DNA of 64,000 bases from Paenibacillus terrigena DSM 21567 (GCF_000374845.1 NZ_KB895416.1:411790-475789), one strand, 5' to 3'. Shown: positions 35,529 to 45,386, numbered from the stretch's first letter. Notes: generated by a model from the sequence alone, not told the origin. Numbers and translations: made by a program.

Positions 35529-36206
35529 ATGATAGCATCGATGAAAAATAAAATTATCGTATCCTGTCAGGCATGGCCTGGAACACCATTCTATGGTGAT
35601 CCGAGGCTGATGCGGGCGATGGCTGAAAGCGCTTTACTTGGTGGCGCGGGCGGCATTCGCGCGAATGGTGCCGACGATGTTCGTGAGATTAAGAAGACTG
35701 TCGATCTGCCGGTGATCGGTATTAACAAGCTGCCGGATCGGTACGGTGTCCGTATTATTACGCCGGACTTCGAGAGCGCGCGCGTATTGGCGGAGGCAGG
35801 CGCCGATATGATCGCACTGGATGCCACCTTCCAGGCGAGAGGAGATGAAGCGGAGCTGCAGCAATTGATTCATGCGATTCAATCCCATCTAGCACTTCCG
35901 GTCATGGCGGATATTTCTAACGTAGAAGAAGCTGTGCGGGCTGAACGACTCGGCGCAGATGTCGTCGCGACGACCATGGCGGGCTATACCTCCTATACGG
36001 AGCAAGATAAAACAGAAGGTCCGGATTTCGAATTAATTACTCGCATCGTCGAGCAGGTCAACGTACCGGTCATCGGTGAAGGGCGGTTTGCGCTTCCGTC
36101 CGATGCTCACGAGGCGATTACGGTTCGCGGTGCTCACAGCGTCGTTGTCGGCACATCGATTACAGCGCCGTGGGAGATCACTGCGAGGTTCGTCAGAGCG
36201 ATTTAA
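35529..36206 (+). CDS. nanE: N-acetylmannosamine-6-phosphate 2-epimerase
   Basis: A 225-residue TIM-barrel enzyme of the usual NanE length. It converts ManNAc-6-P to GlcNAc-6-P in the cytoplasm. Visible family blocks: VSCQAWPGTPFYGD at the start, GGAGGIRANGADDV, LPVIGINK, GADMIALDATFQ, LPVMADISNVEEA, GADVVATTMAGYTSYT and VIGEGRF. It follows the RpiR-type regulator by 12 bases and precedes an amino-sugar kinase, which can supply its substrate. No sialate lyase (NanA) is present, so the ManNAc probably comes from another source, such as wall polymers. Confidence 0.92.
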   Translation: MIASMKNKIIVSCQAWPGTPFYGDPRLMRAMAESALLGGAGGIRANGADDVREIKKTVDLPVIGINKLPDRYGVRIITPDFESARVLAEAGADMIALDATFQARGDEAELQQLIHAIQSHLALPVMADISNVEEAVRAERLGADVVATTMAGYTSYTEQDKTEGPDFELITRIVEQVNVPVIGEGRFALPSDAHEAITVRGAHSVVVGTSITAPWEITARFVRAI

Positions 36207-36232
36207 TGGGTATGCAGGGGAGGAAATGATTC

Positions 36233-37207
36233 ATGCTTCTACTGGGAATCGACGGAGGGCAGACGTCCACGAAATCCTGCCTGTATGATCATGAGAACGG
36301 CATTTGTCTATTCGCCAGCGGACCGCCGATCGATCATATGCTAACGTTCAATGGGCAGGTCAAAACCAAACAAGCTATCCAGCAGTCGCTGCAAGCGCTG
36401 CTTGTGCAAGCGAAGCTGATCCGCAAAGTCGATATGGCATTTGCCAGCATCAGCGGCGTGCATAAAGAGCATGAGGAATTAATAAAAAGCTGGATAGCCG
36501 AATGCGTTCAAGTGGATGCCTACATGATCGAAGGCGATGTCAAAGCCAATCTGTCAGGCGCTTCGAACGGGAAGAATGACGGGGTGTTAATTATTGCGGG
36601 AGGTGGTAGCATAGGATATTACTTCGAAGGAAGACGGGAGTTCGTAGCCGGCGGATACGGTCATATTTTGGGGGATGAAGGGAGCGCTTATTGGATCGGA
36701 CTTCAATCGATTAAAGCTGGAATTCGAGACAGTGAATCGCGCGGCCCGAAGACGGTACTCGGCAAGCAAATTCTTGATCATTTCGGCGAAGAATCGTTCT
36801 GGGGAATCAAAAAACGAATTCACGCAGACAAAATTCAAAGAAGCGATATGGCGCAGTTGTCGCTGTTGGTGGAGCGGGCAGCGGCCGATGGGGATGAAGT
36901 TGCACGGGACATTCTGCAGCGGGCAGGAGAAGAACTTGGCGGACTGGCCGTATCCGTACTGCAACAGGCAAGGGCGTATGACAGCACGCTGAAGCTGGAT
37001 CATGTCTATATGACAGGCGGTGTCGTTCATTCCGAACGGGTCGTCGCCAGCCTGAAGGACACGGTTCATCGATATGATGCAGCTGTACGTATTTCCAAGC
37101 CGCAATATCCGCCTGTGGTTGGGGCGTTAATCCTATCGGCGCAAGCGCTTCAGGTCCGCATGGATATGTCGATCGTAAATCTGGCATTGCAAGGAGACGA
37201 GATATGA
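36233..37207 (+). CDS. BadF/BcrA-family ATPase, N-acetylhexosamine kinase type
   Basis: A 324-residue cytoplasmic kinase of the ASKHA fold. Phosphate loop 1 is LLGIDGGQTSTKS at the N-terminus; the second is IIAGGGSIGYYF near residue 120, followed by AGGYGHILGDEGSAYWIG; an adenosine loop MTGGVVHSE is near residue 260. Proteins of this family next to NanE and SIS genes phosphorylate GlcNAc or ManNAc. An RBS GGGGAGG lies 9 bases before the ATG. Its stop overlaps the next start by 4 bases (ATGA), so it is translationally coupled to the SIS protein. Confidence 0.88.
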   Translation: MLLLGIDGGQTSTKSCLYDHENGICLFASGPPIDHMLTFNGQVKTKQAIQQSLQALLVQAKLIRKVDMAFASISGVHKEHEELIKSWIAECVQVDAYMIEGDVKANLSGASNGKNDGVLIIAGGGSIGYYFEGRREFVAGGYGHILGDEGSAYWIGLQSIKAGIRDSESRGPKTVLGKQILDHFGEESFWGIKKRIHADKIQRSDMAQLSLLVERAAADGDEVARDILQRAGEELGGLAVSVLQQARAYDSTLKLDHVYMTGGVVHSERVVASLKDTVHRYDAAVRISKPQYPPVVGALILSAQALQVRMDMSIVNLALQGDEI

Positions 37208-37950
37208 GCATTGGAGCGAATGAAGTATTCAGAGCCATGACGTCGATCATCGAGCAATTAGAACGTACGCAAATGGGCAATGTGAGCAAGGCTGCTGAAG
37301 AGATGTTTCAAAGTTTGTTGAAAGGGGGGATCGTGCATATCTTCGGCGCGGGACATTCGCGCGCATTCGGTATGGAGATGTGCGGCAGAGCTGGAGGACT
37401 GGCGCCAATGAAGCTGGTTGGTCTGGAGGATATCGCTGCATTAGAAGGGACGAGGGGCATTAATCTAGTAGAGTTAGAGCGGGATCCGCATACGGCTCAC
37501 CGATTGATGGAAATGCATGCGGTTCAGCCCGAGGACGCCTTCGTCATCGTATCGAATTCCGGCAGGAACGGCGCATCGAATGAACTTGCGCTGGAGTGTC
37601 AACGCAGGGGGATCCCGGTCATTGCCGTGACTTCGCTGGAACATTCGCAGCATGCAGACAGTCGTCATCCGAGCGGCAAGAAGCTCTATGAGATCGCAGA
37701 CGTTGTCATTGATAATTGCTGTCCCTATGGTGATGTATTATTAGAAATTCCAGGTCTAACAGAAAAAACAGGCTCGGCCTCCAGCGTTGCGGGCGCGATG
37801 ATCGCACAATCGCTAACCGCAGAAATCATTGCGCGCTTTGTCCAAGCGGATCGCACTCCGCCGGTATTCATTAGCGCCAATGTGGATGGAGGCGACGAGC
37901 ATAATCGAGCCATCGTCCAACAATATGGACATCGACAAATCACTTATTAG
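37204..37950 (+). CDS. SIS-domain protein (UPF0309-like)
   Basis: A 248-residue cytoplasmic protein of the phosphosugar isomerase fold. The SIS core shows GIVHIFGAGHSRAFGMEMCGR, FVIVSNSGRNGASNELALE and GIPVIAVTSLEHS. The C-terminus (VFISANVDGGDEHN) is typical of the UPF0309 group. The exact reaction of this group is not known to me; binding or isomerising an amino-sugar phosphate fits the operon. It overlaps the kinase gene by four bases and is followed by the sugar importer. Confidence 0.85.
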   Translation: MSIGANEVFRAMTSIIEQLERTQMGNVSKAAEEMFQSLLKGGIVHIFGAGHSRAFGMEMCGRAGGLAPMKLVGLEDIAALEGTRGINLVELERDPHTAHRLMEMHAVQPEDAFVIVSNSGRNGASNELALECQRRGIPVIAVTSLEHSQHADSRHPSGKKLYEIADVVIDNCCPYGDVLLEIPGLTEKTGSASSVAGAMIAQSLTAEIIARFVQADRTPPVFISANVDGGDEHNRAIVQQYGHRQITY

Positions 37951-37983
37951 ACTCATCGTATCATAATTGAGGAGGCCAATACA

Positions 37984-39348
37984 ATGAAGCAGCATAACCG
38001 TGTGACATGGCGGGTATTCATCATATCCATCATCCTGTTGATTGGTTTGACGGGCTGTGGCGGGAACTCCAAAGATATGACTTCCAATGAGAAACCAACG
38101 AAAGAGAACACGTCGCAAGAGAATGCGAGTACGACTAACGATACGAAGGACGTTAAGCTTGTGTTTTGGCATTATTTGAATGACCGTCATGACTTATTGA
38201 AAGAAATGGCTGCGGACTTTGAACAGAAAACGGGGATCCAAGTCGATATTCAATTATTCGGCGGCGACGGCTTTAAGCAAAAGATCATGGCATCGGCTCA
38301 AAATAACGCTTTGCCGGATGTGATGACCTTTGCAGGTGGTGCCGGAGATCTGGGACAGCTCGTCGAGTCGGGCAACGTCATGGAACTTAGTGATATGAAA
38401 GATATATTCGGCAAGTTTCCTAGCACCATTTTGAAAACGTTTACTTACGATGAAGGCAACATTTTTGGCGTGAAAAAATTAGGTACGTATGCGCTCCCGA
38501 TGGATACGAACAATATCCAGTTCGTCTACAATACGAAGCTATTCGAAAAAGCAGGCATTACTTCTGCGCCAACGACATGGGAGGAGCTGCTAGCTGATGT
38601 CGATAAGCTCAAAGCGGCAGGCATCGTTCCATTCGCAACAGGCATTGGCTCATGGGTGGCCGGTTCGCTGGCAGCGCCCTATGAGATCGCATATCTGGGC
38701 GAAGAGAAGTTAGTGAACGTGAAGAAGGGCCAAGAGCCGCTCATGGATTCAGGTTACCTGAATGTACTGAAGCGATTCGAGGACCTGTACAAACATGGCG
38801 CGTTCGCGGAAGGCATCGCGACGATGGATTTGCCAACGGCGGAGCAAATGTTCGTCAATGAAGAAGTTGCGATGATCTATGACGGTTCATGGGCTATCGG
38901 TGTGTTCAATCAGATGAATCCCAATTTTACGCAATATGATGTATTCTCGCCGCCAAAACCGGCGGATGCGACGCATGATGTGAAAATACCAGGCGGTATC
39001 GGCGTTCCGCTCGTCATCAATCAACACACGCCTAATAAAGAAGCGGCTATGCAATTCGTCAGATTCCTCGTCGAGAAGGAGCAGCAGCAAAAATACGCAT
39101 CCAAAAGCTTCAATCTGCCTGCCAATATGGAAGCGGCGACATCGGAAGGCGGCATGACACCAGCCTTGCGCAACTTCTCGCTCGGCATGAACCATATCAT
39201 CGAGAACGGTGGCACTTACCCGGCTCCAAGCGTAGAGACCGTGCTGCAAAAAGGAATTCAGTTAATCGCCATTGGACAGTCGACGCCAGATCAGGTGTTG
39301 AAGGAAATGGATACGGAGCTGCAAAAGGCATTAAAAGAAAAGAAATAG
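37984..39348 (+). CDS. Sugar ABC transporter substrate-binding lipoprotein
   Basis: A 454-residue CUT1 binding protein; ATG after GAGGAGG. The signal ends with the lipobox GLTGC (C25), then a Thr/Ser/Asn-rich linker. The mature part contains KLVFWHYLNDRHDLLKEMA and NNIQFVYNTKLFEKAGI, usual for this group. The gene follows the amino-sugar enzymes and precedes two permeases, so it probably binds an N-acetylhexosamine-containing oligosaccharide. No ATPase gene is in the operon; an MsmX-type ATPase from elsewhere is expected. Confidence 0.93.
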   Translation: MKQHNRVTWRVFIISIILLIGLTGCGGNSKDMTSNEKPTKENTSQENASTTNDTKDVKLVFWHYLNDRHDLLKEMAADFEQKTGIQVDIQLFGGDGFKQKIMASAQNNALPDVMTFAGGAGDLGQLVESGNVMELSDMKDIFGKFPSTILKTFTYDEGNIFGVKKLGTYALPMDTNNIQFVYNTKLFEKAGITSAPTTWEELLADVDKLKAAGIVPFATGIGSWVAGSLAAPYEIAYLGEEKLVNVKKGQEPLMDSGYLNVLKRFEDLYKHGAFAEGIATMDLPTAEQMFVNEEVAMIYDGSWAIGVFNQMNPNFTQYDVFSPPKPADATHDVKIPGGIGVPLVINQHTPNKEAAMQFVRFLVEKEQQQKYASKSFNLPANMEAATSEGGMTPALRNFSLGMNHIIENGGTYPAPSVETVLQKGIQLIAIGQSTPDQVLKEMDTELQKALKEKK

Positions 39349-39410
39349 TAGCCATGCAGGGATCAGCGGTCAGTCAGGCTGTTCGTCCTGCTTAACACAG
39401 AGGTGATTCG

Positions 39411-40328
39411 ATGGACGCAAGCAGCTTGCCAAGCACGAAAGGGAAGTCATACGGCAATCGAAAGAAAATCATCATGCGCTATTTTAATTTGGCTTATGTT
39501 TTGCCAGCGTTGCTGTTGTTTATTTTATTTTCATTGCTTCCGATCATTCGCACGGTTCAATACAGCTTTACGAATTTCAATGGCGTGAATTCGAATTATC
39601 AATTCGTCGGTTTCAAAAACTATGCCGCGGCAATAACCGATACGCGTTGGTGGGAAGCGGTGGGCAATGGGGTCATTTTTGCGCTGTTGTCGCTTGTGTT
39701 CATGAATACGATTGCACTGCTGCTGTCCGTCGCGGCGAACTCGAATATTCGGGGCGGCAAGTTTTACCGCGTCGTATTCTATATCCCGCCGATCCTGTCT
39801 GGCATCGTCGTGGGATACATTTGGAAATGGATCTATGAGCCGAAGGGACTTCTGAACGGTGTGCTGAGGGATATTGGCCTTGACCAATTCACGCATGTAT
39901 GGCTAGGTTCGATCGACACGGCGCTCTATGCGGTAGCGGTCAGCTCGATGTGGCAAGGGGTCGGCGGCTCGTTTATTTTATTCCTGGCGGGACTCCAAGG
40001 CATACCCAAAGACTTGTATGAAGCGGCCAGCATCGACGGCGCGAGCCGGTCACAGCAATTGCGCTACATTACGATTCCATCGCTGCGCAAGGTATACACG
40101 TTGGTTAATATTTTGACGATCCTCGGGGCGCTCGGCATATTCAATCACGTCTATGCGATGACGATGGGGGGACCCGGCTACGCGACAGAGGTACCTGCGC
40201 TGCGCATTTATCGGGAAGCCTTTACCAATTCCAATTTCGGCATGGCGAACGCCTTCTCGTTAATATTTGGGATTATGCTGTTTATTTTATCGCTCATCCA
40301 ATTAAAGCTGTCCCAGAAGAAAGACTAG
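39411..40328 (+). CDS. Sugar ABC transporter permease, MalF type
   Basis: A 305-residue membrane protein; ATG after AGAGGTG. The N-terminal 25 residues are polar and cytoplasmic, then about six membrane segments. The EAA loop is LYEAASIDGASRSQQLRYIT. The start could lie a little downstream (an ATG before RYFNLAYVL), since the first 20 residues are not typical. Works with the partner that begins 14 bases after its stop. Confidence 0.92.
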   Translation: MDASSLPSTKGKSYGNRKKIIMRYFNLAYVLPALLLFILFSLLPIIRTVQYSFTNFNGVNSNYQFVGFKNYAAAITDTRWWEAVGNGVIFALLSLVFMNTIALLLSVAANSNIRGGKFYRVVFYIPPILSGIVVGYIWKWIYEPKGLLNGVLRDIGLDQFTHVWLGSIDTALYAVAVSSMWQGVGGSFILFLAGLQGIPKDLYEAASIDGASRSQQLRYITIPSLRKVYTLVNILTILGALGIFNHVYAMTMGGPGYATEVPALRIYREAFTNSNFGMANAFSLIFGIMLFILSLIQLKLSQKKD

Positions 40329-40342
40329 AGAGGGGATAACGT

Positions 40343-41179
40343 ATGCAGAGTAAAGGCACGTACTTGTTCAAAGGCATCACTCATTTATCCCTGATCGTGT
40401 GGACTGTGATCTCCATTTTTCCGCTTGTGTGGATGGTCTCGACCTCACTGAAGCAGCGGAATGAAATTTTTACGAACCGGAGTCTGATTCCGAATAATGC
40501 GTTTAATCTCGAAAATTACAAGGATGCATGGTTTCAGGGCAATTTTAATGTCTATACGTTCAACAGCGTCTTATATTCCGTGATTGTCGTGGTGTGCGTG
40601 GTTCTATTCGCATCGTTGGCCTCATACGCGATCGCGAGATTGGATATGGCAGTGAAGAAGGTCATTTTCTTAGGTTTTATGGCTACGTTAATGATCCCGA
40701 TTCCTGGTGCCTTTATTTCTATCTATCTTGTGGTCAGCAATTTGGGACTCGCGAATACGAGAATAGGCTATATTTTACCGCTCATTGCCGCAGCTCTTCC
40801 GGTGTCGATTTTTATCTTAAAAACATTTTTTGACGAGATGTCGCGCGAATTGGAGGAAGCAGCGATCATCGATGGCGCCACCAGCTTCCAAATCTATTAT
40901 AGACTCATGCTGCCCATTGCCCGGCCGGCACTAGCGACGATCGTGATCCTTAATACATTATCGGTGTGGAACGAGTTTATGCTGGCCTTAGTGCTGTTCT
41001 CGGAAAATAGGCTGATGCCGATTCAGATGGGCTTATCCGTGTTCGTCGGACAATACACGACGCAGTATGAGCTGTTGATGGCGGCTTCTACGATTATGGT
41101 GCTGCCGGTCGTGCTCGTGTATATTGCGATGCAGAAACAATTCATCCAAGGGATAACATCAGGTGCGATAAAAGGCTAA
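40343..41179 (+). CDS. Sugar ABC transporter permease, MalG type
   Basis: A 278-residue membrane protein; ATG after AGAGGGG. About six membrane segments; the EAA loop is ELEEAAIIDGATSFQIYYRL, and the end FIQGITSGAIKG is standard for MalG-like permeases. It completes the importer of the amino-sugar operon. The next gene, an SLH-anchored giant protein, starts 12 bases later and must be cotranscribed. Confidence 0.93.
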   Translation: MQSKGTYLFKGITHLSLIVWTVISIFPLVWMVSTSLKQRNEIFTNRSLIPNNAFNLENYKDAWFQGNFNVYTFNSVLYSVIVVVCVVLFASLASYAIARLDMAVKKVIFLGFMATLMIPIPGAFISIYLVVSNLGLANTRIGYILPLIAAALPVSIFILKTFFDEMSRELEEAAIIDGATSFQIYYRLMLPIARPALATIVILNTLSVWNEFMLALVLFSENRLMPIQMGLSVFVGQYTTQYELLMAASTIMVLPVVLVYIAMQKQFIQGITSGAIKG

Positions 41180-41191
41180 GGAGGAACTTAA

Positions 41192-44100
41192 ATGGTTCAT
41201 TTAAGAAAAGGAATTGCCTTTATTATTATTGCAATGATGCTGATAACGTCAGCCGCTCCCGGTTATGCCCATGCAAACGCTGGCGACGTGGCAGAAGGGT
41301 ACGATGCAGCGAACGATGCGAAGGATACAAGCGCCAGGTATCAAAAGATTATCGATGCCGAAGCAGAATGGATTGCCAGCCTGCAATTCGACAATGGTGC
41401 GATTCCAACGTATAGCAAGGCGATTGATAGCTATAACGGAAAATACAAAGTCATTCCCTATTTCTCGCATATTGCTCTGCTCGGCTTGCTGGAAAAGCCG
41501 GAATATGCGAACGTCGTGAAAAAATACATGGATTGGTACTTTGCCCATTTGAACGAAGGGAAAGGACCGGATGCGCCGGATGGATCGGTCTACGATTACA
41601 TCGTAGAGGCGGATCGTCAGACAGAAACGCCTACGCTCGATTTCGACTCGACGGATTCCTATGCGTCTACCTTCTTGAACGTGCTGCGCAAATATGCAGA
41701 GGTGACAGGGGATACGGCATATGTAGCGGAGCATAAAGAAAAAGTCCTGCAGATCGCTTCGGCAATGCTCTCCACGCAGGAGGCGGATGGCCTGACATGG
41801 GCGAAGCCGACCTATAGAGTGAAGTATTTGATGGACAACACCGAGGTGTATCGAGGACTCATCGATATGGCATGGATCGCTGAGCATATTTTTGGAGACA
41901 CGGCCGAAGCAGCCAGATTTGAAGCAATCAAAGAGCAGGTTCATACGGCAATTCAATCCGAGCTATGGCTGGAACAAAAAAATATGTATTCGCCGGGGAA
42001 AACAGATTCGGGGACACTACTGAATCCGGATTGGCGGACATTCTATGCCGATGCGACGGCTCAAATCTCCCCGATTTGGGCAGGCGTCATCGCGCCCGAC
42101 AGCGAGCGGGCGATCCAGTTGTACAATAGCTTTAATGAACATCATCCCGGTTGGCCGACACTTGCGAAGAGCGATGCTTTTCCATGGGCGATCCTCGCCA
42201 GCGCGGCAGCATTGATGGGAGACAAGGTGCGCGTCGATCAATTTCTACAATCGATTGAAGCCGCTTATGTGGATAAGGATCATCCGTGGCCATGGTACGT
42301 CATGGAGAGCGGCTTAAGTATGCTCACGGCTGCCCAAATGCAGAAGATGACGGATACGCCGGTTCAATTCGAAATGGCCTCGATGGAAGAGGGGACCGTT
42401 ATCGAAGCGCTTCCTTATCAAGTGACAGGCACAGCTGTCGGCCTGCAGGATATCGAAGTCACATTCATCCATCAGCTGACAGGCGAGCAGAAGGTCTTTC
42501 ATGCCGTACCTGAAGCGGGAACGTGGGGGATAGCGCTGCAAGGGCTGGTCAATGGCGATTATCAGGTCCAAGTAAAAGCCAAGGATCGCTTTAACAACGT
42601 TCATTTTACGCGTGATTTGATCGTCGCCGTCCGTCTAGGGGCCGAGGGGGAAGGCATGGCTAAAGTCACGATCAAGGCAGAACGCGAATTGTTGCGTCGT
42701 AACGAGAGCACGTCGATCGTGATTGAAGCTTTCAATAAAGACGGCAAGCAGCTCGATCTGTCGGATGCGCAAATTGCGTATCATATGGATTTAGATAACC
42801 TGCTGGCGCAAGAAAGCGCGAATCGCTTTACGTTGCGCGGCTTGCCTCTTGATCCGGCTACTCAGCAGATCAAGCTGTGGGCGTTCGTCACGAGAGGCAA
42901 TGACGTGCTGAAGACGGATGAGATTGCGATCCGCATTTCGCGCGCGGCTGCTTCAAAACCGGATGACATATTGGATGCGATGTTGGGCTGGCTGGTTGGG
43001 CGCCAGCTTCCTAATGGAGCTGTGACGCTTAATGAACAGCAGAAGGAGATAGATCCGGCTGCGTCCAATACCGCTTCGCTCGGTTTCTTGTTAAGGCCGG
43101 AGACGATTGAACTCGCAGAGAAATATATTACGAATTATGTGGGCAGCTGGAATTGGGGAGACCGCTTCGGCGTCTATGGTACCAAATATGAAATGAAGCT
43201 GAATGAGGAGAGCGGCGAGTGGGTTTCGACAGAGGACTATCAGAGCGCTGCTGCCAGTATCGCTTCCTTTATATCGCTGCAGCGCGCCTATTTCGAGCGC
43301 ACGGGCAAGTTCGTCATTACCCAGTACCAGCTTGATATTCTGACAGGCGGACTGGGGTTGATGGCTTTGCAGGCTGCCGATGGTCTCATGTGGACGAAGA
43401 AGGATGGGCAGATCAAATCGTTACAGGACAATTTACTCGTTCTGACAGGGATGCAGGATAGCTTATGGTTGTTCAGGAATCATTTTAAGGATGAAGGTCC
43501 AGCAGCTTACTTCGAGAAGTATATGGAAATGCTGCGTGAAGGGATCAAGTCTAAGCTATGGAATGAAGAGGCGGGGGCATACGCCATGTCAATCGATGCC
43601 GCAGATCAACCCACTCCAGCAGATTGGACGAAGTGGGAGGATGCCGGCGCTCAGCTTACGGCGATTGCTGCAGGGGTTGTTGCTCCGGATAGCAGCGAGG
43701 CGGCAGCTCTATATGCGGCTTTGAACCAGAATTTTCCGAAGTGGGCTTCCGAGGGCGATCTGAGCGGCCTGCATGGTGTTGCCGCGTATGTCGCGACGTT
43801 AATGGGTGATGCCGACCGGGCGATGGCTAGCCTGACACGGGTGACGGATGCGCTCAAGGCAGGTCGTCTGCCGGCTGACTGGAATGTATCGAGTGCAGGT
43901 TATGCCATGCTGGCTGCGCATGCGGTCAAGGATCTGGTGAAGTCGGATAAGACGAAGTTGGAAGCTCTGATATCGCAGGCAAATCAATTGTATGCGCAGG
44001 CACAGGAGGGGACGTCTGCCGGTTATTACCCCGTCGGATCGAAATCTCGACTCCAGGCGGCGATGACCGCAGCCGAGGCTGTGATGCAGGATGGGGCGGC

Positions 44101-45106
44101 GATGCAAGAGGCTGTCGATGCAGCCGTGGCAGCTCTTACGCAAGCTGTCGAGACATTCAAGAAGTCCGTCAATGTTGATCAACCGACGAATCCGGGTAAT
44201 CCAAGCAATCCAAGCAATCCAAGCAACCCCTATAATCCATCTACACCTTCCGTGCCGAAAACCATTGACAAGACAGCACTGAATCAGGTTATTGCAGACG
44301 CCAATTCGAAGCATGCAGCAGCCGTAGAAGGCAGCACACCCGGAGAGTATAAAGCAGGGGCGAAGAAGGCTTTGCAAGCGGCGATTGATGCAGCCGTCGC
44401 GATCCAGAAGCTTGGCAACGCAACGCAGCAGCAAGTGAATGAAGCTGCGGCAGCCCTGAAGCGTGCGATGACTGAATTTATGAAGCAAGTCGTCGTTGCA
44501 GAAGGAAGCAGCGAGGAGAACAACGGCAGTCAAGGGATTAAATTCAACGACATGCAAGGCCATTGGTCGGATTCCGTTGTAGCCAGAGCGGCAGCGCTTG
44601 GCGTCGTCAAAGGTTTTGCCGACGGCACCTTCCGCCCGAATCAGCAAGTGACGAGAGAGCAGTTCGTGACGATGCTTGCACGCGCTCTGCAGCTTTCTGC
44701 CGGTTCGGTAGCGGGGAGCGGGACTGCATTTAAAGATGATGATCAAATTTCGGCATGGGCTAAATCCGACGTCACAGCAGCGGTTGATGCGAAGCTGATT
44801 CAAGGATTCCAGGACGGCACCTTCCGTCCTGCGCTGTTGATCACGCGTACGCAGCTCGCCGTGCTGGCTGCCCGTGCAACAGGAATAGATTCACAATTAG
44901 CTGACGTCAAGCAAGTGAACTATGCGGATGCGAACCAAATTCCATCCTGGGCCAAGACGGATGTTGCGGCCGCAACATCTGCTCACTTCGTTCAAGGCAA
45001 AGACGCAGACCGATTTGACCCTCTGGCAGCAGCAACGAGAGCGGAAGCGGTGAAGGTGATCATGGCTGTACTCGATTATATGGGCAAAGGGAATAGCAAA
45101 AATTAA
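41192..45106 (+). CDS. SLH-anchored protein with two toroid-like modules and FIVAR-like repeats
   Basis: A 1304-residue secreted protein; ATG after AAGGAGG, 12 bases past the permease stop. Order: signal peptide (1-28); a helical module (about 45-390) of (alpha/alpha)6 toroid type with WIASLQFDNGAIPTYS; Ig-like linker domains (395-590); a second, diverged helical module (590-915) with WLVGRQLPNGAVTL; FIVAR-like helices (919-992); an Asn-Pro-Ser repeat linker (995-1023); second FIVAR-like unit (1025-1100); three SLH repeats (1115-1300; MQGHWSDSVVARAA, GFADGTFRPNQQVTREQF). I cannot assign a GH or lyase family; a glycan-cleaving role is inferred from fold and operon. It should sit on the wall and feed the importer encoded just upstream. 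Confidence 0.85.
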   Translation: MVHLRKGIAFIIIAMMLITSAAPGYAHANAGDVAEGYDAANDAKDTSARYQKIIDAEAEWIASLQFDNGAIPTYSKAIDSYNGKYKVIPYFSHIALLGLLEKPEYANVVKKYMDWYFAHLNEGKGPDAPDGSVYDYIVEADRQTETPTLDFDSTDSYASTFLNVLRKYAEVTGDTAYVAEHKEKVLQIASAMLSTQEADGLTWAKPTYRVKYLMDNTEVYRGLIDMAWIAEHIFGDTAEAARFEAIKEQVHTAIQSELWLEQKNMYSPGKTDSGTLLNPDWRTFYADATAQISPIWAGVIAPDSERAIQLYNSFNEHHPGWPTLAKSDAFPWAILASAAALMGDKVRVDQFLQSIEAAYVDKDHPWPWYVMESGLSMLTAAQMQKMTDTPVQFEMASMEEGTVIEALPYQVTGTAVGLQDIEVTFIHQLTGEQKVFHAVPEAGTWGIALQGLVNGDYQVQVKAKDRFNNVHFTRDLIVAVRLGAEGEGMAKVTIKAERELLRRNESTSIVIEAFNKDGKQLDLSDAQIAYHMDLDNLLAQESANRFTLRGLPLDPATQQIKLWAFVTRGNDVLKTDEIAIRISRAAASKPDDILDAMLGWLVGRQLPNGAVTLNEQQKEIDPAASNTASLGFLLRPETIELAEKYITNYVGSWNWGDRFGVYGTKYEMKLNEESGEWVSTEDYQSAAASIASFISLQRAYFERTGKFVITQYQLDILTGGLGLMALQAADGLMWTKKDGQIKSLQDNLLVLTGMQDSLWLFRNHFKDEGPAAYFEKYMEMLREGIKSKLWNEEAGAYAMSIDAADQPTPADWTKWEDAGAQLTAIAAGVVAPDSSEAAALYAALNQNFPKWASEGDLSGLHGVAAYVATLMGDADRAMASLTRVTDALKAGRLPADWNVSSAGYAMLAAHAVKDLVKSDKTKLEALISQANQLYAQAQEGTSAGYYPVGSKSRLQAAMTAAEAVMQDGAAMQEAVDAAVAALTQAVETFKKSVNVDQPTNPGNPSNPSNPSNPYNPSTPSVPKTIDKTALNQVIADANSKHAAAVEGSTPGEYKAGAKKALQAAIDAAVAIQKLGNATQQQVNEAAAALKRAMTEFMKQVVVAEGSSEENNGSQGIKFNDMQGHWSDSVVARAAALGVVKGFADGTFRPNQQVTREQFVTMLARALQLSAGSVAGSGTAFKDDDQISAWAKSDVTAAVDAKLIQGFQDGTFRPALLITRTQLAVLAARATGIDSQLADVKQVNYADANQIPSWAKTDVAAATSAHFVQGKDADRFDPLAAATRAEAVKVIMAVLDYMGKGNSKN

Positions 45107-45147
45107 GGAGGCGTCTCTTAAGCATCGAGTTCGTGTTTAAGTAAGAA

Positions 45148-45186
45148 TGTCAAAAACACATCGATTAAATCGGTGTGTTTTTTGAC
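45148..45186 (+). terminator. Terminator of the amino-sugar operon
   Basis: GTCAAAAACACA pairs with TGTGTTTTTTGAC, extended by TCGAT/ATCGG around a short loop. The U run lies inside the right arm. Confidence 0.8.
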
Positions 45187-45288
45187 GTAAGGATGTCTCT
45201 TTGCATGATTCAATAGGAACGGAAAAAGAGGGGAATAAAATAACGCTTATTGATATCCTCGGATTACACCTAACATAATCATATAAAC

Positions 45289-45341
45289 ACTAACGGTTTC
45301 ATATGGAATATTTTGATATCAACTGTTAGTATATGTAAGAT
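45289..45341 (+). promoter_or_regulatory. Weak promoter and split inverted repeat before the ABC exporter
   Basis: TTGATA (45313-45318) and TAAGAT (45336-45341) have 17-base spacing. ACTAAC (45289-45294) and GTTAGT (45325-45330) form an inverted repeat around the -35 region, which could be an operator. Confidence 0.35.
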
Positions 45342-45386
45342 ATTGAGTTTTATTGATGGCATGGGAAAATAGGAAAGAGGTGTGAC

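Noticed and set aside
44185..44235. Nine-base repeats (AATCCAAGC) as a regulatory repeat
   Set aside because: They are in frame and encode the Asn-Pro-Ser linker before the second FIVAR-like unit.
43799..44803. 334-residue antisense frame within the SLH protein gene
   Set aside because: Lies opposite the FIVAR-like and SLH coding region; Cys/Arg-rich shadow sequence without family features.
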